Positions 6,783-13,303 of a DNA stretch of 17,479 bases are shown here, one piece after another; position 1 is the stretch's first letter, and the number at the start of each line of letters is the position of its first letter. Source of the stretch: Firmicutes bacterium UBA4975 (GTDB taxonomy: Bacteria; Bacillota; Proteinivoracia; UBA4975). The position numbers were made by a program, and so were the translations under genes. The notes below the pieces were generated by a model, which was given only the letters and a program-made list of their open reading frames with translations, searched no databases and was not told the origin of the DNA. The stretch is from contig DGZR01000092.1 of NCBI GenBank assembly GCA_002397155.1, forward strand, positions 4,170-21,648. Direction: 5' to 3'.

Positions 6783-8228
6783 TTAGTTGTGCGCGTACTT
6801 GCAGACGATTTCGATCAGGCGTACCAGGGCGCGAACTGCCAGCCGGGCCCGCTCTTCGACGATCTGTCCGTCCTCGTCGGTGGTGCCCAGGCCCGGAGAA
6901 ATGTAGATGTTGGCGTCATAAGCGATGGTGGGGATTACCCCCATCTGGGAGAGCCCCGCCTGCAGCAGGTGAGTGCCGGCATACATGTCTTCGATGGAAA
7001 AGATGGGGATTCCCATTTTGCCGTCAGCCCAGGTGCCCTCGTAATTCACTTCGATGGCGGTGGAGTTGTAACTCTTGGTGATGATAATGCCCTTTTGCAG
7101 TTCGGGGGCCAGGGCGGCAAACTCATCCCGGACGATTTTTTCCAGGTCGTCCAAGGGCTTGGTCAGCACTTCCGGCCTTTCTTTGAGGACGCCAAGAGCG
7201 GCTATCTGGGCCAGGAGGGCTTCCTTGCCCGGGTCCTGAGTCACATAGGCCGCTTTGCCGTAGGATGCGGTGGTGCCCCAGCGGTCGCCGTGCATCCCTA
7301 AGGCCCGGCGGATTGGCACCAGCACGTCCTCTTTGCCGATGATCAGGCCGCTGGTAGCCGAGCCGGTAGCTTTGTCCATGCTGTAGACCTGGGCGTCGGC
7401 GCCGTTCTTGGTAATGTCGGTGCCGACAAAGGGCAGCCCCCAGGCGTTGTCGATGACGTAGGGAATGTCGTATTCCCGGGCCAGAGCGGAGTAGCCCTTT
7501 TGCAAGAGGGAAACACCGTCCCTGTCTTTATCCGCATAGCCGTATCCCGGGGATTCGTACCCCAAGGAAGTGATCCCCGTCAGGGTGCTGGCGTGGCGTT
7601 CGGCCACTTTGGCCATCTTCGCCAGGGTCTTCTTGACGTCCACTTTTGTGAGAAGGGGCACCGGCCAGTACTTTATCCCATGGACCGGGTACTCCGCCCC
7701 CTCCATGGGCACGATGATCACATCGGTATTGTTTTGCCGCTTGCCGTAGAAACCCAGCTCTCCGGGAGTGCTGCCCCGGTCGGCGATAAAATCCTTAAAG
7801 CGGGGAGGAAAGGGCCGGCCGTAGCTGGCCTGATGGTGCATGTGCTTTTCATAAGGGGCCAGGTAGCGGGCCCGGTAGTTGTCGCCCCGGCCCAGGTTTG
7901 GCGGGGTAAAAAGTGAATCAAAGCTGACCCACAGGCCGGCTTCACAGGTATTCACCGGGGCGGCGTCGTAAGCGTCGCCGTAGACAGATTTCACCAAGGC
8001 CCGTACTTCGTCCACCAGGGCCGCCAGGGGCACGACCTGGGAAGTCCCTTTATGGATGGCTTCTTGTACGTCCCGGCGCAGAGGAGCGGGACAACCGGAG
8101 ATGGCCCCGGTCAGACCAAACTTGCCCCTGAGTTCTTGGGGAATGCCGATTTCGTCGGCCACTTTTTTTGCTTCAGCGTAGATATTGGCGATGTTGACCT
8201 GCAGCTTTTTGTACATCTTGAACTTCAT
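6783..8228 (-). CDS. PLP-dependent fold-type-I enzyme of unknown reaction
   Basis: The 481-residue protein has the hallmarks of a fold-type-I PLP enzyme: YVIDNAWG (D260, expected to bind the pyridine nitrogen) and, 26 residues on, VYSMDKATGSATSGLIIG, where K286 is the likely Schiff-base lysine followed by a glycine-rich strand. Length and the compact N-terminus suit the aminotransferase class V / beta-eliminating lyase / decarboxylase range, but the lysine motif is not the SGKKD of tryptophanase nor a typical aminotransferase motif, so no reaction is assigned. The start at the second ATG (8228) is chosen because AAAGGGTG lies seven bases upstream; the ATG at 8246 overlaps the preceding stop (ATGA) but has no ribosome-binding site. 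Neighbours suggest it converts an amino-acid substrate or product of the B12 protein. Confidence 0.82.
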   Translation of the reverse strand: MKFKMYKKLQVNIANIYAEAKKVADEIGIPQELRGKFGLTGAISGCPAPLRRDVQEAIHKGTSQVVPLAALVDEVRALVKSVYGDAYDAAPVNTCEAGLWVSFDSLFTPPNLGRGDNYRARYLAPYEKHMHHQASYGRPFPPRFKDFIADRGSTPGELGFYGKRQNNTDVIIVPMEGAEYPVHGIKYWPVPLLTKVDVKKTLAKMAKVAERHASTLTGITSLGYESPGYGYADKDRDGVSLLQKGYSALAREYDIPYVIDNAWGLPFVGTDITKNGADAQVYSMDKATGSATSGLIIGKEDVLVPIRRALGMHGDRWGTTASYGKAAYVTQDPGKEALLAQIAALGVLKERPEVLTKPLDDLEKIVRDEFAALAPELQKGIIITKSYNSTAIEVNYEGTWADGKMGIPIFSIEDMYAGTHLLQAGLSQMGVIPTIAYDANIYISPGLGTTDEDGQIVEERARLAVRALVRLIEIVCKYAHN

Positions 8229-8242
8229 GAAAAGACACCCTT

Positions 8243-8644
8243 TCATTTTTTGATGAACTGCAACTCCTGAGCTAAAACCAGGCCCCGTTTCTGGCCGGAA
8301 ACCCTTTGGCCATGCACCACGATATTCAGGTGATTTGGCATGTGGGTTTCGTCAAAACCGCAAACTGCTCCTATGTCCTCCCCAGCCACTAACACCCGGT
8401 CTCCAACAACCATAACGCCCCCTTGACTGAATTCGATAAACCCAAGGTAAGCGATCGGGTCAACGGTGTCTCCCGGTCCGGCATCCTGGTCGGTCATGAT
8501 CAGCTCGTGGATCTGGTGGCGGCAGATTGCCCTGGAGGGCTGCGGAATCAGGGCCAGTCCCCTCTTGGGATATTCACCCTCCAGGATGACGACCAGCTTT
8601 CCCGTCAAAACCGCCTTGGCTGCGTAGGGATCGGCCTTGAACAT
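8243..8644 (-). CDS. Small conserved-looking soluble protein of unknown function, possibly DUF6917-like
   Basis: The 133-residue reading begins MFKADPYAAKAVL and contains KLVVILEGEYPKRGLALI, a basic/cysteine stretch (SRAICRHQIHELI), ITDQDAGPGDTV-like and GGVMVVGDRVLVAGEDIGAV strands, and DETHMPNHLNIVV near the end. It looks like a beta-rich soluble protein with several histidines. From memory this resembles a family labelled DUF6917, but I could not check it. The start is uncertain: the frame stays open to 8818, with alternative TTG or GTG starts at 8785 and 8674, none with a good Shine-Dalgarno. I prefer the ATG at 8644 because a strong stem-loop lies upstream at 8719-8741. Its stop overlaps an ATG of the PLP gene (ATGA), linking it to that enzyme. 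Confidence 0.65.
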   Translation of the reverse strand: MFKADPYAAKAVLTGKLVVILEGEYPKRGLALIPQPSRAICRHQIHELIMTDQDAGPGDTVDPIAYLGFIEFSQGGVMVVGDRVLVAGEDIGAVCGFDETHMPNHLNIVVHGQRVSGQKRGLVLAQELQFIKK

Positions 8645-8718
8645 CTGGGTACGGTAAGGATCCGACTCAGTCACCCCCTCATCATTGATGAGTACCTTGA
8701 TGCCTAAACAATTCGCCA

Positions 8719-8741
8719 GCGGCAGGGAAAAACCCTGCCGC
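8719..8741. repeat. Perfect 9-bp stem-loop after spmB
   Basis: Minus-strand arms GCGGCAGGG/CCCTGCCGC flank a TTTTT loop. It lies 37 bases past the spmB stop and before the preferred start of the next gene. No U-tract follows, so it may be a weak terminator, processing site or attenuator between the spore operon and the accessory block, unless the longer reading of the next ORF is real, in which case it is coding. Confidence 0.5.
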
Positions 8742-8777
8742 AAATCCGCAAAATTTTTTCCCAGCGAAAGTTTGTCA

Positions 8778-9311
8778 TCAGCCAAAGAACAGTTTGCAGA
8801 CAAAGACCGAGGCCACAAAGCCGGCCAAGTCCGCCAAGAGCCCTACTTTTAGGGAGTAGCGGACATTTTTTACCCCCACCGAACCAAAGTAAACCGTCAG
8901 TATGTAAAAAGTTGTGTCGGTGCTGCCCTGCATCGTACAGGCTATTAGGCCGATGAGGGAGTCGGGACCGTAGCGCTGCATCGTCTCCGCCGCAATGGCC
9001 AGGGCCCCGCTCCCTGAAATAGGCCGCATGAGGGCCAGGGGCAGCACCTCTCCGGGGATACCCAGCAGGCTGGTCACGGGCTCGAGGAATTTGACCAAGA
9101 GGGCAAAGGCGCCGGATTCCCGGAAAATGCCCAGGCCCACTAACATGGCCACCATGTAGGGGATGAGGCCAATGGCGATGGTAAACCCCTCCTTCCCCCC
9201 TTCGACAAAGGTCTCAAAAACGGGGATTCCCTTCCAAGCGGCCCAGACCAGGATTACCAGGACCAGGACGGGTATGGCCCAAGCCGAAACGACATCCATT
9301 ATACCGGTCAT
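8778..9311 (-). CDS. spmB: Spore maturation protein B
   Basis: SpmB is a mother-cell membrane protein that, with SpmA, is needed for full dehydration of the spore core in B. subtilis. The 177-residue product is hydrophobic with about five membrane segments (e.g. WAIPVLVLVILVWAAW near the N-terminus, GFTIAIGLIPYMVAMLVGLG, LLADLAGFVASVFVCKLFF at the end). It carries the nucleoside-transporter-like gate motifs LMRPISGSGALAI and MQGSTDTTFYILTVYFGSVG. Length matches the family. Its ATG overlaps the spmA stop (ATGA). It belongs to the dacB-spmA-spmB operon. Confidence 0.96.
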   Translation of the reverse strand: MTGIMDVVSAWAIPVLVLVILVWAAWKGIPVFETFVEGGKEGFTIAIGLIPYMVAMLVGLGIFRESGAFALLVKFLEPVTSLLGIPGEVLPLALMRPISGSGALAIAAETMQRYGPDSLIGLIACTMQGSTDTTFYILTVYFGSVGVKNVRYSLKVGLLADLAGFVASVFVCKLFFG

Positions 9312-9901
9312 TGCCGCCGCCCCCTTTTCTGGATGTAGCGGAAGAGACGGTCCAGACTGATGGCGGTGGTAAATGAGGTCAGGGTAGCGAGCAAGGCGGT
9401 GGGGATGATCATGGTGGGGTTAAGCGAACCGGAGGCGGCCCTGAGGGCGATGACCGTGGTGGGTATAAGGGTGATGCTGGAGGTGTTCATGGCGAGAAAA
9501 GTGCACATGGCGGGAGAAGCCGTCTCCTTGTCCGGGTTTAGCTCCTGCAGCTCCCTCATCGCCTTGAGGCCGATGGGGGTGGCGGCGCTGCCCATGCCGA
9601 GAAGGTCGGCGCTCATGGTCATTAAAATTGAGCTGACCGCCGGATGGTCCGGAGGGACCGAGGGGAATAAAAACCTGGCCACCGGCCCCAGGGCGCGGAC
9701 CAAGAGGGCCGTCAGTCCGGACTTTTCCAGCACCTTCATCATGCCCAGCCAAAAGGTCAAGACCGCCACCAGGCCCAGGGACAGATTTACCCCCCGCTGG
9801 GCGTTGTCCAAGATGACTTGGGTGAGCTTGCCCATGTTGCCCGTCGCTCCCGCCACGATCATGCCAAAGACGATGAAAAAAAGCCAGAATTTATTTATCA
9901 T
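9308..9901 (-). CDS. spmA: Spore maturation protein A
   Basis: SpmA partners SpmB in spore core dehydration. The 197-residue membrane protein starts MINKFWLFFIVFGMIVAGATG, has the family stretches VLTFWLGMMKVLEKSGLT, MTMSADLLGMGSAATPIGLK and CTFLAMNTSSITLIPTTVIA, and ends in a short basic cytosolic tail. Normal length. Its ATG lies 11 bases inside the end of dacB and is served by GGTGAGGG nine bases upstream; its stop overlaps spmB. Expression is expected from the sigma-E-like promoter before dacB. Confidence 0.96.
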   Translation of the reverse strand: MINKFWLFFIVFGMIVAGATGNMGKLTQVILDNAQRGVNLSLGLVAVLTFWLGMMKVLEKSGLTALLVRALGPVARFLFPSVPPDHPAVSSILMTMSADLLGMGSAATPIGLKAMRELQELNPDKETASPAMCTFLAMNTSSITLIPTTVIALRAASGSLNPTMIIPTALLATLTSFTTAISLDRLFRYIQKRGRRQ

Positions 9902-11027
9902 GCCAAAGCGCCCTCACCAATTCCAGGAAGCGGATGACCAATCCCTTTTTTTCCTTCACCTCGGACACCGCCACCAATTTCACTTCTTGAATCCAGCCGG
10001 GGTCGACGGTGACCAGGGCCGAGCCGATTGCCTGGCCGCTTTTGATCGGTGCTTTTACCTCTGGGGGGACCTGGATCTGGGCGGTAAAGTACAGCGTCTC
10101 CCCGGCAAAAACCGGGTAGCAGACGGGCTGGGCCGTCACCGCCGCCACCCGGCCGGCGCTCCCTTGGCTTACCGGCAGGATGGCCATCACTTTGCCCTTG
10201 GGCACCAGTTCCTGCATCTTTAGGCCGGCAAAACCGTAGTCCAAGAGTTTGCTGGCGTCGGTATAAAGGTCCGGGGCGGCAAGGACGACGGCCACCAGTT
10301 CCATTTCACCCACCCGGGCCGCCGCCACCAAGCAGCGGCCGGCCTGCTCAGTCCAGCCAATCTTTATCCCGCAGGCCCGGGGATCGCGGATCAAGAGCTT
10401 GTTGTTGTTTTTAAAAATCCGCAGGCGGCCCCCGGTCAGTTCCCGGGAGATATATTCCTCGGTGGTGCAAATCTGTTTCAGCAGGGGCACCTTTAAAAAG
10501 GCCGCCCCCAGACGAGCCATATCATAGGCCGTGCTGTAATGGCCGGAAACATCCAGGCCGTGGGGATTGCCAAAGCGGGTGTCGGCCATGCCCAGGGACC
10601 ATGCCCGCTGGTTCATCAGGCTGACAAAGTGGCCTATGTCTCCGGCCACATGCTTGGCGATGGCGGCGGCCCCGTCATTGCCTGAGCGGAGCAGCATGCC
10701 GTAGAGCAGGTCGGCCATGGTCAACTGCTCATTTTCTTCTAGGTAGAGAGACGCGCCCTCGATTTTCACACAGTCGGGGCTGATGGTGACCACATCTTCC
10801 GGCCGGGACAGCTCCGTTGCAATCAAGGCCGTCATCATCTTGGTCGTGCTGGCCATCGGCCGCTTTTCCCGGGCATTGTGCTCATAAAGGACCCGGCCCG
10901 AACCTGCTTCGATGAGAATTGCCGAAGCGGCGCTAATCGGCTCGAGGACCGGGGGTTTTCCGGGGGCGGCGGCAGCCGCTCCCGGGATCGCCAGCATAAG
11001 GGCCAGGGCAAATGCTAATCTCTTCAT
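9891..11027 (-). CDS. dacB: D-alanyl-D-alanine carboxypeptidase, DacB/DacF type (peptidase S11)
   Basis: This penicillin-binding protein trims stem peptides and sets cross-linking of the spore cortex. The 378-residue protein has a signal peptide (MKRLAFALALMLAIPGAAAA, cleavage near residue 21), the active-site S60-T-T-K63, the S115-G-N117 motif, and a C-terminal S11 beta domain (about 275-355) followed by VIRFLELVRALWHDK, a short possibly amphipathic tail. The third motif, normally KTG, reads K222-I-G224. Placement directly before spmA-spmB matches B. subtilis dacB rather than dacF, supporting a mother-cell role. The ATG follows GGGGGAGGAA; a sigma-E-like promoter and a palindrome lie immediately upstream. 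Confidence 0.93.
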   Translation of the reverse strand: MKRLAFALALMLAIPGAAAAAPGKPPVLEPISAASAILIEAGSGRVLYEHNAREKRPMASTTKMMTALIATELSRPEDVVTISPDCVKIEGASLYLEENEQLTMADLLYGMLLRSGNDGAAAIAKHVAGDIGHFVSLMNQRAWSLGMADTRFGNPHGLDVSGHYSTAYDMARLGAAFLKVPLLKQICTTEEYISRELTGGRLRIFKNNNKLLIRDPRACGIKIGWTEQAGRCLVAAARVGEMELVAVVLAAPDLYTDASKLLDYGFAGLKMQELVPKGKVMAILPVSQGSAGRVAAVTAQPVCYPVFAGETLYFTAQIQVPPEVKAPIKSGQAIGSALVTVDPGWIQEVKLVAVSEVKEKKGLVIRFLELVRALWHDK

Positions 11028-11034
11028 AACTTCC

Positions 11035-11060
11035 TCCCCCGGCTAAGTATATTCGCCGGG
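11035..11060. repeat. Inverted repeat across the dacB -10 and ribosome-binding site
   Basis: Minus-strand arms CCCCGGC and GCCGGGG flank an 11-base spacer that contains the -10 region. The right arm is part of the GGGGGAGG ribosome-binding site. It could be an operator, or in read-through RNA a hairpin that hides the site; transcripts from the local promoter would lack the left arm. Confidence 0.55.
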
Positions 11061-11076
11061 GAGAAAAGAATATGAA
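11046..11076 (-). promoter_or_regulatory. Sigma-E-type promoter of dacB-spmA-spmB
   Basis: On the minus strand TTCATATT (11069-11076) is followed by 15 bases and AATATACT (11046-11053). Against the remembered sigma-E consensus GKMATATT-N13-15-CATACAMT these score 7/8 and 6/8 with allowed spacing. In B. subtilis dacB-spmA-spmB is sigma-E controlled, which agrees. The predicted start would fall near 11039, leaving a leader of about 12 bases that begins with the Shine-Dalgarno. Confidence 0.65.
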
Positions 11077-11090
11077 GGCGGGCAAAAGAA

Positions 11091-11111
11091 ATTCCCCTAA
11101 GAGGGGGGAAT
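11091..11111 (-). terminator. Weak intrinsic terminator at the end of gerW
   Basis: Minus strand ATTCCCC, a seven-base loop holding the gerW stop, GGGGAAT, then TTCTTTT (11084-11090). The stem is only seven base pairs and overlaps the stop codon, so termination is probably partial. Confidence 0.45.
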
Positions 11112-11567
11112 GGTCCTTTGCTTGACTTGGTTTTGCAGCTCGGCTACTTGCCTTTCTAATTGCTCCTGCCTGCTCAAGATACTCTGGCTGCCCTCCGGGG
11201 CGCTGCTGCTGCCAAAGGTCTCCTGGATTTTGTCCACTAACTGGGGCACCAGATCGACCACCCGGTCTAGGATGGCCCCATGGCTCACCGGCAACAACCG
11301 CACCGCCCCCTGCCCCACTACCAAGAATCCCACGGGCTGGACAGAGACACCGGCACCGCTTCCTCCGCCAAAAGGAAGATCGGTCTCCTTGGGGGTGCCG
11401 AATTCACTGCCCCCGGCGGCAAAACCAAGGCCCACCCGCGAGACGGGGATAATTACACTGCCGTCCGGCGCTTCTACTGCGTCACCGATTACCGTGTTCA
11501 CATCTACCATTCCCTTGATGCTTTCCATTGCTGTCTTCATCAGGCCCTGGATTGGATGTTCGGTCAC
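11097..11567 (-). CDS. gerW: GerW/YtfJ family spore protein
   Basis: GerW (YtfJ) is a forespore protein needed for normal spore germination in B. subtilis; its biochemical role is unclear. The 156-residue product has the family N-terminus TEHPIQGLMKTAMESIKGM, the VNTVIGDAVEAPDGSVIIPV block, a glycine-rich FGGGSGAGVSVQPVGFLVV segment, and a C-terminal coiled-coil (SRQEQLERQVAELQNQVKQ). The GTG start is chosen because homologues begin at MSEHPIQ and AAGGAG lies about 11 bases upstream. Its first 86 bases are also coding for the end of the DUF2953 gene in another frame, an unusually long overlap. It ends in a weak terminator hairpin. Confidence 0.95.
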   Translation of the reverse strand: MTEHPIQGLMKTAMESIKGMVDVNTVIGDAVEAPDGSVIIPVSRVGLGFAAGGSEFGTPKETDLPFGGGSGAGVSVQPVGFLVVGQGAVRLLPVSHGAILDRVVDLVPQLVDKIQETFGSSSAPEGSQSILSRQEQLERQVAELQNQVKQRTIPPS

Positions 11568-12183
11568 TTTTTTTTCCGCTCCTTCTCTTCAATATAAGTT
11601 TCACTGCTAAGAACCCGGCATAAAAGGCGGTAATAATAGCATAGCCCAGGGGGAATTCCAATATGCAAGAAACCGAGAGGCGAAAGTAATTGCGATTGAA
11701 ACGGGGCAGCACTCTGATCACCGGGGGAGCGGAAAAGGAAAAGACATGGTAAAGACCGGCGACAACCAGGCCTTTGACTGCCCAGAGGCCCCCGGTGAGC
11801 ACTGCCAGGCGGTCGCTGTCCTCCAGGCCCAGTTCGGTGTGCCAGGTGAGCTGGCGGATCTTAAAGTTGCGGCGAAAGAGCCGGCTAATTTTTGCCCGGC
11901 GAATTTCCTGATAGTCTTGCCAGTAACCGGCCAATTCGGCCAGGGAGGGCCGGGAAAGGGTAAACTTTTTCTTGGTGGCCTTTGGGGCCAGGGACAGTTT
12001 ATTCCGGCCGCCCTTTACCACCGGCACCTCAGTGGATTGTTCCACCAAGCCCCACAGGGTGCTGAAGTGCACTAACAGGGTATCCTCGGATTTCCCCCGA
12101 TGCTTGTAGTCTACCCACAGGCGTATGGGGAGAAATGCTAAAAATAAAAGAAAAGCCAAGACCGCCGCCAGCCAATACATCAT
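11482..12183 (-). CDS. DUF2953 membrane-associated protein (YtfI-like)
   Basis: DUF2953 genes commonly precede gerW in spore formers; the function is unknown. The 233-residue product has an N-terminal membrane segment (MMYWLAAVLAFLLFLAFLPI), a charged middle region with KFTLSRPSLAELAGYWQDYQ, the conserved WHTELGLEDSDRLAVLTGGL stretch (about residues 134-153), and a second hydrophobic segment near 180-195 followed by a basic KLILKRRSGKK. The final ~28 residues, hydrophilic and low in complexity, are translated from DNA shared with gerW. ATG ATG at the start follows GGTGAGGG; the second may be the one used. A forespore-type promoter lies just upstream. Confidence 0.88.
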   Translation of the reverse strand: MMYWLAAVLAFLLFLAFLPIRLWVDYKHRGKSEDTLLVHFSTLWGLVEQSTEVPVVKGGRNKLSLAPKATKKKFTLSRPSLAELAGYWQDYQEIRRAKISRLFRRNFKIRQLTWHTELGLEDSDRLAVLTGGLWAVKGLVVAGLYHVFSFSAPPVIRVLPRFNRNYFRLSVSCILEFPLGYAIITAFYAGFLAVKLILKRRSGKKSDRTSNPGPDEDSNGKHQGNGRCEHGNR

Positions 12184-12202
12184 CAGCCCTCACCACAAAG
12201 AG

Positions 12203-12231
12203 TAGTATATCCAAGGCCAAGCCATAAATGC
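12203..12231 (-). promoter_or_regulatory. Possible forespore (sigma-F/G) promoter of the DUF2953-gerW unit
   Basis: Minus strand GCATT (12227-12231), 17-base spacer, TATACTA (12203-12209); compare sigma-G GNATR-N18-CATNNTA. The overlapping GGATATACTA also fits the sigma-F -10 pattern with one mismatch. Forespore expression would suit gerW. Match quality is modest. Confidence 0.35.
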
Positions 12232-12279
12232 CCAAGTTTTTTAAAAAAGAAAAGGGGGCAGGAGACCGCTGACAATAAT

Positions 12280-12300
12280 AAAAAAAGCCCCTCCTGGGGC
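12280..12300 (-). terminator. Intrinsic terminator after the DUF4332 gene
   Basis: Minus strand GCCCC-AGGA-GGGGC stem-loop (12287-12300) followed by TTTTTTT. It begins eight bases past the stop of the DUF4332 gene and separates it from the spore genes. Confidence 0.85.
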
Positions 12301-12307
12301 CTATTGC

Positions 12308-12709
12308 TCAGTACTGGAGAATCCGGGGCAGGTCTGCCGCCTGCTCTATCCATTCCTTGACCTGTCCCTCGGTGGGCAGCTTCCGCACCAGGGCTTTGGC
12401 CTCGTTTATCTCCACCATCTTTTTGTAGAGATTTTCCCCCTTGCGGGTGGCCAGCTCGGGGACGGTGTCAACCCCGGCGGCTTCTAATAATTCGGCGTAC
12501 TCGCCGCCGATCCCCTTGATCCTGGCCAAGTCGGCATGGTTAGCCCATTTGAGGATCAGCTTTTCGGAAATGCCCGCTTTTTCCGCCAGTTCGCTCCGGC
12601 CTTTCTTGGTAGCGCAGGTCTGCAAGTAGGCTTCCAGGGAGTTAACCCCGGCCTCTTTTAGCTTGGTTTCAAATACTTCGCCAATACCCTCGATATCGAT
12701 GAGTTTCAC
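12308..12709 (-). CDS. DUF4332 helix-hairpin-helix protein
   Basis: The 133-residue protein holds two helix-hairpin-helix-like units, IDIEGIGEVFETKLKEAGV (residues 4-22) and IKGIGGEYAELLEAAGVDTV (about 64-83), joined by helices with AEKAGISEKLILKWANHADL, and ends KEWIEQAADLPRILQY. This is the DUF4332 arrangement, thought to bind nucleic acid by its resemblance to HhH domains; no function is established. The GTG start has GGAGG nine bases upstream. It has its own sigma-A-type promoter and terminator, so it is a single-gene unit between scpB and the spore genes. Confidence 0.87.
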   Translation of the reverse strand: MKLIDIEGIGEVFETKLKEAGVNSLEAYLQTCATKKGRSELAEKAGISEKLILKWANHADLARIKGIGGEYAELLEAAGVDTVPELATRKGENLYKKMVEINEAKALVRKLPTEGQVKEWIEQAADLPRILQY

Positions 12710-12742
12710 GAGTGTTTTCCTCCTCTCCCTTCATTACCAAAG

Positions 12743-12771
12743 ACTATAGCAGGTCTTGCCAGATTTTACAA
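12743..12771 (-). promoter_or_regulatory. Sigma-A-type promoter of the DUF4332 gene
   Basis: Minus strand TTGTAA (12766-12771), 17-base spacer, TATAGT (12743-12748) preceded by TGC, an extended -10. It fills most of the 69-base gap after scpB and lies 33 bases before the GTG start. Confidence 0.65.
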
Positions 12772-12778
12772 GAACTCA

Positions 12779-13303
12779 TTATTCCAAGGAGTCTGATTCC
12801 ATCCCAGGCAGCTCGGCCAGGTCACGAAGGCCAAAATGGCGGAGGAACTCGGCGGTGGTGCCATACAATATCGGCCGCCCCGTGCTCTCCCGTCGGCCCA
12901 CCTCGGTGATCAGGTCGTAGGCCAGGAGGGTGGCCAGGGCTTTTTCCACCTTGACCCCCCGCACCTCTTCTATTTCCGGCCGGGTTACCGGTTGGCGGTA
13001 GGCGATTATCGCCAAGGTTTCCAGGGTGGGAGCCGAAAGGCGGGCCGGCCGCAGATCTTCCCCAAGGCGTTCGATGTATGGGTTGTACTGCCTGGCCGCC
13101 GCCAACTGCACCGCGCCGGCTCCCCTGATGAGGCGAATCCCCCTGCCCTTTAGCTCTTCCTCCAGCTCTGCCAGCCATTGGTTGAGCTGGAGTTCTGTCG
13201 TCTCAAAGACGGCGCACAGTTTTTCTGTGGGCACGGGTTCGCCGCTGGCGAAAAGTACGGCCTCCAAGGCAGCTACTAAGTCATTTTCGAGCATGGCCAT
13301 CAT
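12779..13303 (-). CDS. scpB: Segregation and condensation protein B
   Basis: ScpB is the dimeric winged-helix partner of the kleisin ScpA in the Smc-ScpAB chromosome condensin. The 174-residue product has two winged-helix halves: LVAALEAVLFASGEPVPTEKL at the start and LSAPTLETLAIIAYRQPVTRPEIEEVRG (about residues 89-116) with YDLITEVGRRESTGRPILYGTT following. Length is typical. The first ATG overlaps the scpA stop (ATGA); ATG codons at positions 1, 2 and 4 are all possible, and GGTGAAGG is best placed for the fourth. Last gene of the cca operon. Confidence 0.96.
   Translation of the reverse strand: MMAMLENDLVAALEAVLFASGEPVPTEKLCAVFETTELQLNQWLAELEEELKGRGIRLIRGAGAVQLAAARQYNPYIERLGEDLRPARLSAPTLETLAIIAYRQPVTRPEIEEVRGVKVEKALATLLAYDLITEVGRRESTGRPILYGTTAEFLRHFGLRDLAELPGMESDSLE

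Noticed and set aside
12236..12262. T-run/A-run palindrome upstream of the DUF2953 gene
   Set aside because: A simple TTTTTTAAAAAA stretch in an AT-rich gap; no GC stem or known site.
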